Positions 57,503-64,000 of a stretch of DNA of 64,000 bases are shown piece by piece (position 1 is the stretch's first letter; each line of letters starts with the position of its first letter). Under the pieces are notes generated by a model. The model did not search any database, was not told the origin of the DNA, and saw only the letters and a list, made by a program, of their open reading frames with translations. The translations under genes were made by a program, and so were the position numbers. Source of the DNA: Pelobacter propionicus DSM 2379 (GTDB lineage: Bacteria > Desulfobacterota > Desulfuromonadia > Geobacterales > Pseudopelobacteraceae); contig NC_008609.1 in NCBI RefSeq assembly GCF_000015045.1, positions 1,807,501 to 1,871,500 on the forward strand, written 5' to 3'.

Positions 57503-58519
57503 ATGACTCCCCAGGAGCTGGAGACATCCATCCGGGGCGGCAGGCTGCCCTTGCTCTGCTACCTCTATGGCGAGGAATCCTTTCTGATCGAGCGTGCCAC
57601 CCGACTCCTCCTGGAGAAGGCTGTCGACCCGTCCCTCAAGGATTTCAACTTTAACGTGTTCTTCGGCAATGAATCGCGGGGGATCGACATCGTGGATGCG
57701 GCCCTGACCCTGCCCATGTTCGCCGAGCGGAGGGCCGTGCTGGTCAAGCGGGCCGAGTTGCTCAAGGTCGACGCCCTGGAGGTTCTGCTGGAGTATCTGC
57801 GCAACCCGGCAACGGGCACCTGCCTGGTATTCAACGGCCTGAAGATTGACCAGCGCAAGAAGTTCTTCCAGGAGTTGAAGAAACAGGGGGCGCTGGTGGA
57901 GTACAAGCGCCTCTATGAGAACAAGCTCTCCGCGTTCATCCTGGGTGAGGCCAAAACCCAGGGTAAGCCGATGGAGCCGGCCGCCGCCGACCTGCTGTCG
58001 TTTCTCATCGGCAACAACCTGCAGGAACTCTCCTCCCAGATCGAGAAGCTGGTGCTCTACGCGGGCGACCGTCCCCGCATCACCCTAGATGACGTGCGCG
58101 AAGTGGCCAGCAGCAGCAAGGCCTTCACCGTCTTCGAACTGGCCCGCTATCTGGGGATCAGGGATCTGTCCAGCGCCCTCAAGAGTCTGGACACCCTCTT
58201 CCGCAACGGTGAGGAGGTCCCCATGATGCTGGGGGCTCTGGCCCGCCACTTCCGCCAGCTCTGGCGGGTCAGGGAGCTGCTGGACCAGGGGGTTCCCCAG
58301 TCCGACATCGGCCGCCAGGTGGGGATCAACCCCTATTTTCTGGGGGAATACCTGCAGCAGGCCAGAAACTTCCCGCGACCCGAGCTGAGCTCCATCTTCG
58401 AGGAACTGTACCGCTGCGACCTGGCCTCCAAGAGCGGCGGCCACCCCTACACCCTGATGCACGGCCTGGTGACCGGAATCTGCGGCGGATCTGTGGGGCA
58501 GGCCGTGGACGGCGGGTGA
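57503..58519 (+). CDS. holA: DNA polymerase III subunit delta
   Basis: 338 aa AAA-related clamp-loader subunit. It shows L-Y-G-E-E-S-F-L-I-E near residue 20, the N-G-L-K-I-D-Q-R-K-K segment and the family S-F-L-I-G-N-N-L-Q-E-L-S-S-Q-I-E-K-L motif near 168-185. HolA opens the beta clamp. Its ATG is 1 nt from the lptE stop. Confidence 0.95.
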   Translation: MTPQELETSIRGGRLPLLCYLYGEESFLIERATRLLLEKAVDPSLKDFNFNVFFGNESRGIDIVDAALTLPMFAERRAVLVKRAELLKVDALEVLLEYLRNPATGTCLVFNGLKIDQRKKFFQELKKQGALVEYKRLYENKLSAFILGEAKTQGKPMEPAAADLLSFLIGNNLQELSSQIEKLVLYAGDRPRITLDDVREVASSSKAFTVFELARYLGIRDLSSALKSLDTLFRNGEEVPMMLGALARHFRQLWRVRELLDQGVPQSDIGRQVGINPYFLGEYLQQARNFPRPELSSIFEELYRCDLASKSGGHPYTLMHGLVTGICGGSVGQAVDGG

Positions 58520-58632
58520 TTATTCAGCGGTTATTTAAAAGAGCGGATACTCATCTCCCCAATCCTGCCAGATTTCTTCCATAGTCCCGTGTTGCCGGGA
58601 TGTGGCGCGTATGTGGTGAAGAATCGAATGCA

Positions 58633-58679
58633 CAAAAACGCCGTGGAACCTGTTGATGAACGGTTTCACGGCGTTTTTG
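58633..58679. terminator. Bidirectional terminator between holA and the minus-strand aroQ unit
   Basis: An 18-bp stem (58633-58650 with 58662-58679, one G-U pair) has an 11-nt loop. It has A5 in the 5' arm and T5 in the 3' arm, so it works on both strands. It lies 113 bp after holA and 82 bp after the last minus-strand gene. Confidence 0.85.
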
Positions 58680-58761
58680 CGTATGTATCAGGTATGGGGG
58701 GAGAGAATGCCGGGGCGGGCTCTTCTCGCCCTCAGAACAGAGGCATTTCTTCAGTCGTGCC

Positions 58762-58971
58762 TCAGTCGTCCTTCTTGATGCGCACGACTTGGCTGATCCC
58801 GGGCATGGCCTCGATCTCCTGGTCGTTGAGGGTGGCGGTGTCACCGATGACGCCGATGATGGTGCGGTTGGCGCCGGTGGACTGGTGGATGTCGAAATCG
58901 CGGTTGATCAGGTACTCCTTGATCTGGTCAAGAGCCTCTTCCGGGGCATGTTTCTTCATGATAATCAGCAT
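58762..58971 (-). CDS. Free-standing regulatory (ferredoxin-like) domain of DAHP synthase
   Basis: 69 aa. The sequence M-L-I-I-M-K-K-H, N-R-T-I-I-G-V-I-G-D-T and I-S-Q-V-V-R-I corresponds to the N-terminal ferredoxin-like/ACT-type domain of type I-beta 3-deoxy-7-phosphoheptulonate synthases, without any catalytic barrel. No remainder of the enzyme lies downstream. In full-length enzymes this domain mediates aromatic amino acid feedback. ATG 58971 was chosen because family similarity begins there; a start at 59031 would add 20 residues. It follows chorismate mutase by 78 bp. Confidence 0.78.
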   Translation of the reverse strand: MLIIMKKHAPEEALDQIKEYLINRDFDIHQSTGANRTIIGVIGDTATLNDQEIEAMPGISQVVRIKKDD

Positions 58972-59049
58972 GGTATGGAACAACCTCTCAATGGATGCGT
59001 AAGGGTAGTCAACATTCACCTCTTCCCACAAAGGAAAGAAGGGGAGCGG

Positions 59050-59334
59050 CTAGTTTTCCTCTTCGTCGGCGTGGGACATGATCCGCTCCAGGCGCCGGGA
59101 TTCGTCCACCACCCTCTCGAACAGGCGCACGATGGCGTCGCTGTCAAGGGGACCGGGATTTTCGTCCTTCATGCGGGCGAAGATGCGCTTCTCCCGTGAC
59201 GGATCGAATACCGGCAGGTTCAACCCCTTCTTGAGGTGGCCGATCTCCAGGGCCAGGCGGGCGCGCTCGTTGAAGATACGCAGCAGCACGTCGTCCAGAA
59301 GGTCAATACGTTTTCTGATCCCGTCTATGTCCAA
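59050..59334 (-). CDS. Chorismate mutase, AroQ class
   Basis: 94 aa all-helical enzyme of the AroQ type. R-x-x-I-D-x-L-D-x-x-L-L near the start, R-A-x-L-A-x-E-I-G-x-L-K and the R-E-(K/Q)-R-I-F catalytic segment are all present. It converts chorismate to prephenate for Phe/Tyr synthesis. It lies 12 bp after nadB and is followed by the free-standing DAHP-synthase regulatory domain. Confidence 0.92.
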   Translation of the reverse strand: MDIDGIRKRIDLLDDVLLRIFNERARLALEIGHLKKGLNLPVFDPSREKRIFARMKDENPGPLDSDAIVRLFERVVDESRRLERIMSHADEEEN

Positions 59335-59346
59335 AGTGCTCTCCGT

Positions 59347-60942
59347 TTAGAATTCTTTCCTGATGAAGGTATCGTGTCTGCAATTCACGTCATCCCGTTC
59401 AGGGTGGTCAATGGTGTAGTGCAGGCCGCGCGACTCCTTGCGCATCTGGGCGCAGGCCACGATCAGCTGGGCCACGGTGGCGATGTTGCGCAGTTCGATC
59501 AGGTCCGAGGTGATGATGACGTTCCAGTAGTACTCCTCGATCTCGCTCTGGATCAGTTCCACGCGGCGCATGGCCCTGGCCAGGCGCTTGTCCGAGCGGA
59601 CGATGCCCACGTAGTTCCACATGAAGCGCCGGATCTCGTCCCAGTTATTGGAAACAACCACCATCTCGTCGCTGTTGGTGGCGGTGCCCGAATTCCAGAG
59701 CGGTATCTCCACCGCCTCTTGGCGCAGCTGCTTGATCGCCTCCACCGTGTGCCGGTAGGCGCGGTTGGCGTAGACAGCCGCCTCGAGGAGCGAGTTGCTG
59801 GCCAGCCGGTTGGCGCCGTGCAGGCCGGTGAAGGTCACCTCGCCGATGGCGTACAGTGCCTTCAGATCGGTCTCGCCGTTGGTGTTGACCGCCACGCCGC
59901 CGCACAGGTAATGGGCCGCCGGTACCACCGGCAGCCACTCACTGGTCATGTCCAGACCCAGTTCCAGACAGGTCTGGTAGATGTTGGGGAAACGGTTGCG
60001 CACCACGTCGGCCGGCTCGTGGGTGATGTCCAAAAAGACGCAGTCGTCGCCGCTGATCTTCATCTCGTTGTCGATGGCGCGGGCCACGATGTCCCGGGGC
60101 GCCAGGTCTTTGAGCTTGTGGTACTTCTCCATGAATGCGGTTCCGTCACGCCGGCGCAGGATGGCCCCTTCGCCGCGCACCGCCTCGGAGATCAGGAACG
60201 ATTTGCCCTGGGGGTGGAAGAGGGTGGTGGGGTGGAACTGCATGAACTCCATGTTGGCGATGGTGGCCCCGGCCCGGTAGGCCATGGCCACGCCGTCACC
60301 CGAGGCAATGTCCGGGTTGCAGGTGTACAGGTAGACCTTGCCCGCCCCGCCGCTGGCCATAAGCGTGATCTGGGACGAGAAGGTCTTGACCACCTTCCCC
60401 TTGATGTCCAGCACATAGGCGCCCAGACAGCGGTTTTCACAGGGGGGCACGTTGCAGATCTTGGCGGAGGTGATCAGGTCGATGGCGATGTGGTGTTCAT
60501 GGATGGTGATGTTTTTGTGGTTGCGGGCCGCCTCCACCAGGGCGCGCTGAATCTCGCGGCCGGTGATGTCCTCGGCGTGCAGAATGCGCCGGGCGCTGTG
60601 CCCCCCCTCGCGGGTAAGGTCGTAGCTGGAACCCTTGGTGGTGAACTTGACCCCCCAGTCGATCAGGTTCCTGATGGTCTGGGGGCCTTCCTCAACAACC
60701 ATGCGTACCACGTCCTCGTGACAGATACCTGCTCCGGCAACCATGGTGTCGTTGATGTGGGCGTCGAACGAATCCTCGGACGAGATGACAGAGGCGATCC
60801 CCCCCTGAGCATAGTTCGTGGCTGATTCCGAAACATCATACTTGGTGACAAGTGCAACGCGGCCATGATCTGCTGCCTGGAGGGCATAGGAGAGGCCGGC
60901 GATGCCGCTGCCGATCACGAGAAAATCACTTTCGATACGCAT
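59347..60942 (-). CDS. nadB: L-aspartate oxidase
   Basis: 531 aa flavoprotein that oxidises aspartate to iminoaspartate, the first step of NAD synthesis. It has the FAD-binding G-S-G-I-A-G-L motif near residue 11, the active-site regions E-G-G-H-S-x-R-R-I-L-H and H-P-T-T-L, and the L-x-G-L-H-G-A-N-R-L-A-S-N-S-L-L-E segment. The fumarate reductase family was considered, but the H-S-x-R-R pattern is NadB-like. The start is placed at ATG 60942; 33 upstream codons lie over the promoter. Confidence 0.96.
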   Translation of the reverse strand: MRIESDFLVIGSGIAGLSYALQAADHGRVALVTKYDVSESATNYAQGGIASVISSEDSFDAHINDTMVAGAGICHEDVVRMVVEEGPQTIRNLIDWGVKFTTKGSSYDLTREGGHSARRILHAEDITGREIQRALVEAARNHKNITIHEHHIAIDLITSAKICNVPPCENRCLGAYVLDIKGKVVKTFSSQITLMASGGAGKVYLYTCNPDIASGDGVAMAYRAGATIANMEFMQFHPTTLFHPQGKSFLISEAVRGEGAILRRRDGTAFMEKYHKLKDLAPRDIVARAIDNEMKISGDDCVFLDITHEPADVVRNRFPNIYQTCLELGLDMTSEWLPVVPAAHYLCGGVAVNTNGETDLKALYAIGEVTFTGLHGANRLASNSLLEAAVYANRAYRHTVEAIKQLRQEAVEIPLWNSGTATNSDEMVVVSNNWDEIRRFMWNYVGIVRSDKRLARAMRRVELIQSEIEEYYWNVIITSDLIELRNIATVAQLIVACAQMRKESRGLHYTIDHPERDDVNCRHDTFIRKEF

Positions 60943-60984
60943 GTCAGGGGATCCCCTTGCGGATAAGGTGGATAAAACGTCTGG

Positions 60985-61013
60985 ATTATTGTCTCCTGCT
61001 GCCGGTTTGTCAA
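60985..61013 (-). promoter_or_regulatory. Promoter of nadB
   Basis: On the minus strand, a consensus TTGACA (61008-61013) and AATAAT (60985-60990) with a 17-bp spacer give a start near 60978, about 36 nt before the nadB ATG. Confidence 0.65.
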
Positions 61014-61225
61014 GCAGAGAGGGACCCTGTGTACCAGGCATCCTACCGTGCAGGGAGGGTGGAAATGATGTTTTTTCAGCAGCCGCAGGGGCGGTGTCGG
61101 TATAACCAGTTGATTAACATTCAAAAGTGGAATCTGTTGTCACTGATTCCGCGCAGGTGGCCGTCACAGCCGGGATGGGGATGAATGTGTGAATTATCCT
61201 GGGACCATGGCAACTCTGTATGACA

Positions 61226-61261
61226 AAAGCCGGGGATCGACATCCGTCACTCCCCGGCTTT
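61226..61261 (-). terminator. Terminator of clpB
   Basis: An 11-bp stem (61226-61236 with 61251-61261) encloses a 14-nt loop and is followed on the minus strand by a short T run. It lies 43 bp after the clpB stop. Confidence 0.75.
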
Positions 61262-61303
61262 CTCTCCTTTTATTCCTCCCTTTGAAGGGGAAGAAGGATC
61301 AGC

Positions 61304-63925
61304 TTACGATGAGGTCTGAATTCCCGCCTCCAGCACGAGTTCACCATCCCTCAGGTCCACCCGCAGTTCGCCCCCCTCGGCTATTGTTCCGCCGATGATC
61401 GCTCGGGCTACTCTGGTCTCCAGTTCACGCTGCAGGAAGCGCTTCAGCGGGCGGGCGCCGTAGACCGGGTCGTAGCCGCTCGTGGCGATGAAGCGCTTTG
61501 CCTCGTCGCTTAAGGTGAGGGTTATCTGGCGCTCCCTGAGGCGCAGAATCAGCTGCTGTGCCAAAAGGTCGGTGATCTTGACGATCTCGTCCGGATGCAG
61601 CGGCTTGAAGAGCACGATGTCGTCCACACGGTTGAGAAATTCGGGGCGGAATCCTGCCCTGAGCTCGTTCATCACCATCCTGCGGGCATTGTCGCGGATA
61701 TCCCCCTCAGGGGTGATACCCTCGATCAGGTGCGGCGCACCGATGTTGGAGGTCATGATGATAACCGTGTTCTTGAAGTTCACTGTCCTGCCGTGGCTGT
61801 CCGTGACCCGGCCGTCGTCCAGGATCTGCAGCAGGATGTTGAACACATCCGGGTGGGCCTTTTCGATCTCGTCGAAGAGGAGCACACAGTACGGTTTGCG
61901 CCGCACCGCCTCGGTCAGCTGCCCCCCCTCCTCGTACCCCACGTAGCCGGGAGGAGCGCCGATCAGGCGCGATACGGCGAACTTCTCCATGTATTCCGAC
62001 ATGTCGATGCGCACCATGTTGTCTTCCGAGTCGAACAGCGCCTCGGCCAGGGTGCGGGCCAGCTCGGTCTTGCCCACACCGGTGGGGCCCAGAAAAATGA
62101 ACGAACCAATGGGGCGGTGCGGGTCCTTGATGCCGGAGCGGGCTCTGAGCACGGCATCGGAAACCAGACGCACCGCCTCGTCCTGGCCGATGACCCGCTG
62201 GTGCAGGATGTCCTCCAGCCGGAGCAGCTTCTCCCGCTCCCCCTCCACCAGCCGCATGACCGGTATGCCGGTCCAGTTGGCCACGATCTGGGCGATCTCG
62301 TCCTCGGTCACCTCTTCCCTGAGCAGCTTCTGTCCTCCCTGGTTGGCGGCCAGGGTGGCCTCCTCGTTGTGCAGAGCCTTCTCCAAGCCGGGCATCTCCG
62401 AGTACTTCAGTTTTGAGGCCAGTTCCAGGTTGCTGTCCCGCTCGGCCTGTTCGATGTCGTGGCGGGTCTTCTCGATCTGCTCTCGTAGACCCTGGATGCG
62501 CTGGATGGCGCACTTCTCCGTTTCGTACTGGGCACGCATGGCGTTGGCCCGTTCCCGGTCGTCGGCCAGTTCCCTGCGCAGAGCCTTCAGCCGCTCCTGG
62601 CTGGCGCGGTCCTTCTCCTTCTTCAGGGCCACCTCCTCGATCTCCAGCTGCATCACCCGACGGTTGATGGTGTCCAGTTCAGACGGCAGGGAGTCGATCT
62701 CCGTGCGCAGCATGGCGCAGGCTTCGTCCACCAGGTCGATGGCCTTGTCCGGCAGGAAACGTTCGGTGATGTAGCGGTTGGAGAGGGTTGCCGCCGCCAC
62801 CAGGGCCGAGTCCTGTATCTTGATGCCGTGGTGCACCTCGAAGCGCTCACGCAGGCCGCGCAGGATGGAGACCGTGTCCTCCACCGTGGGCTGCTCCACC
62901 AGCACCGGCTGGAAGCGCCGTTCCAGGGCAGCGTCTTTCTCGATATGTTGGCGGTACTCGTCCAGGGTGGTGGCGCCGATGCAGTGCAACTCACCCCGGG
63001 CCAGCATCGGCTTGAGCATGTTGCCGGCATCCATGGCCCCTTCGGCCTTGCCGGCGCCGACGATGGTGTGCAGTTCGTCGATGAAGAGGATGATGCGCCC
63101 CTCTCCCTCCTTGACCTCGTTGAGCACCGCCTTCAGTCGCTCCTCGAACTCGCCGCGGTACTTGGCCCCGGCGATGAGCGATCCCATGTCCAGTGCGAAG
63201 ATGGTCTTCTTCTTCAACCCTTCAGGGACGTCGCCGCGCACGATGCGCTGGGCCAGTCCCTCCACGATGGCGGTCTTGCCCACACCCGGTTCGCCAATCA
63301 GCACCGGGTTGTTCTTGGTCTTGCGGGAGAGGATGCGGATCACCCGGCGGATGTCCTCGTCCCGGCCGATGACCGGGTCAAGCTTGCCGCTCCTGGCCTG
63401 CTTTACCAGGTCGCGGCCGTACTTCTCCAGCGCCTCGTAGCTGGCCTCGGGGTTCTGGCTCTGCACCCGCTGGTTGCCACGCACGTCGGTGAGCGCCTTG
63501 AGCAGCTTCTCTCTTTCCAGGCCAACCTGCTTCAGCAGCCTGCCGGCAGGGCTCTTGTCCCCCTCGGCCACCAGGGCCATCAGCAGGTGCTCCACGGAGA
63601 CGTACTCGTCTTTGAGCCGTTTTGCCTCGTTTTCCGCCTCCACCAGGATGCGGGAGAGGCGCTGTGAGACGTAGATCTTGCCCGGTTCCGCTCCCGGTCC
63701 GGACACGCGGGGCCGCCGCTCCAGTTCCCCTTCGATCTCCTTCTCCAAGTGTTCAGGCCTGATATCCATGCGCCGCAGCAGGCGGGGGACCAGCCCGTCG
63801 GCCTGGTTCACCAGCGACCAGAGCAGGTGCTCGCCATCCACCTCCACGTGGCCGTAGGTTACCGCCTTGCTCTGCGCTTCCGCGAACGCTTCCTGGGATT
63901 TCTGTGTCAACCGGTTTATGTCCAT
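61304..63925 (-). CDS. clpB: ATP-dependent disaggregase ClpB
   Basis: 873 aa, the full ClpB length. An N-terminal repeat domain precedes two AAA+ modules. The first Walker A is G-E-P-G-V-G-K-T (about residue 208) and the second is G-P-T-G-V-G-K-T (about 607). A long coiled-coil middle domain (about 410-530) lies between them, which separates ClpB from ClpA. ClpB works with DnaK to rescue aggregated proteins. ATG 63925 has AGAGGAATTGG upstream. The promoter lies mostly outside the window; only 75 bp remain upstream. Confidence 0.97.
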   Translation of the reverse strand: MDINRLTQKSQEAFAEAQSKAVTYGHVEVDGEHLLWSLVNQADGLVPRLLRRMDIRPEHLEKEIEGELERRPRVSGPGAEPGKIYVSQRLSRILVEAENEAKRLKDEYVSVEHLLMALVAEGDKSPAGRLLKQVGLEREKLLKALTDVRGNQRVQSQNPEASYEALEKYGRDLVKQARSGKLDPVIGRDEDIRRVIRILSRKTKNNPVLIGEPGVGKTAIVEGLAQRIVRGDVPEGLKKKTIFALDMGSLIAGAKYRGEFEERLKAVLNEVKEGEGRIILFIDELHTIVGAGKAEGAMDAGNMLKPMLARGELHCIGATTLDEYRQHIEKDAALERRFQPVLVEQPTVEDTVSILRGLRERFEVHHGIKIQDSALVAAATLSNRYITERFLPDKAIDLVDEACAMLRTEIDSLPSELDTINRRVMQLEIEEVALKKEKDRASQERLKALRRELADDRERANAMRAQYETEKCAIQRIQGLREQIEKTRHDIEQAERDSNLELASKLKYSEMPGLEKALHNEEATLAANQGGQKLLREEVTEDEIAQIVANWTGIPVMRLVEGEREKLLRLEDILHQRVIGQDEAVRLVSDAVLRARSGIKDPHRPIGSFIFLGPTGVGKTELARTLAEALFDSEDNMVRIDMSEYMEKFAVSRLIGAPPGYVGYEEGGQLTEAVRRKPYCVLLFDEIEKAHPDVFNILLQILDDGRVTDSHGRTVNFKNTVIIMTSNIGAPHLIEGITPEGDIRDNARRMVMNELRAGFRPEFLNRVDDIVLFKPLHPDEIVKITDLLAQQLILRLRERQITLTLSDEAKRFIATSGYDPVYGARPLKRFLQRELETRVARAIIGGTIAEGGELRVDLRDGELVLEAGIQTSS

Positions 63926-64000
63926 ATCCAATTCCTCTCTTTTAGTTCCGAAAAACTGTCCCCACTTCGTGAGCCACGCCAACCCATCCCGCTTGAGAGG

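Larger units (their letters stand above)
60943..61303. other. Intergenic region between clpB and nadB
   Basis: 361 bp. It holds the clpB terminator at the clpB side, the nadB promoter at the nadB side and about 190 bp in between with no recognisable gene. No NAD-repressor-type operator could be named by eye. Confidence 0.5.

Noticed and set aside
59236-60825. A 529-codon plus-strand frame opposite nadB
   Set aside because: Antisense shadow; the composition is that of a reversed NadB and no family is recognisable.
60943-60960. Palindrome ggggatcccc before nadB as a repressor operator
   Set aside because: Too short, and it overlaps the ribosome-binding region; no second site or known operator consensus.

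Overview
The window is about 64 kb of high-GC (roughly 60% by eye) bacterial chromosome. It opens inside a 23S rRNA gene and closes just upstream of clpB. Gene content and order point to the deltaproteobacterial Geobacterales/Desulfuromonadales (Geobacter or Pelobacter relatives). Pointers are acnB, the pgk-tpiA-secG-tRNA-Leu run, a TatD-radical SAM fusion, a PrkA/YeaH/SpoVR cluster with a second PrkA-like protein, a DUF4388 receiver protein beside a CheA, and SelD with YedF. This is inference from content, since no database search was possible. The region is mostly ordinary core genome: no CRISPR array, prophage or intact insertion sequence was seen.

Layout. 1-1290: 3' part of 23S rRNA, a spacer hairpin, 5S rRNA and a terminator. 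1.4-9.5 kb: a TM-helix-repeat membrane protein, a strong candidate structured RNA, tex, then a run of M50 protease, trpS, scpA, mscL and scpB. 9.6-16 kb: amrB, acnB, a scar holding the last 65 codons of a lost gap gene, pgk, tpiA, secG and tRNA-Leu. 16-27 kb: ferritin, serA-lgt, trmL, truD, the TatD-radical SAM fusion, a lipoprotein, tRNA-His, asnS with a DUF503 gene, selD and yedF. 27.5-29.6 kb: three exported proteins of unknown function. 29.9-35.3 kb: glutamate dehydrogenase, an AT-rich full-length gap of foreign appearance, sucCD and tsaB. 35.6-43.6 kb: prkA, yeaH-like, spoVR and a second prkA-like gene, then a YtxH-like protein. 43.7-54.4 kb: HAD phosphatase, miaB, glnS, era, der, a DUF4388-receiver-GAF-like protein, CheA and CheW. 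54.4-64 kb: leuS, lptE, holA, then on the minus strand clpB, nadB, chorismate mutase and a free-standing DAHP-synthase regulatory domain.

How the genes fit together. Lower glycolysis (gap, pgk, tpiA) and TCA-linked enzymes (acnB, sucCD, gdhA) form the metabolic core. The striking feature is that the ancestral gap in front of pgk has been reduced to a fragment, while an AT-rich NAD-type gap sits 18 kb away. Translation is well represented: trpS, asnS, glnS, leuS, trmL, truD, miaB, tsaB, era and der. Regulation and stress are represented by the PrkA/YeaH/SpoVR/PrkA2 cluster, the CheA-CheW-receiver module, clpB, ferritin and mscL.

Most worth a second look: the rod-shaped RNA before tex (about 3135-3372), the gap replacement, the double-PrkA cluster, and the isolated DAHP-synthase ACT-like/ferredoxin-like domain downstream of chorismate mutase.
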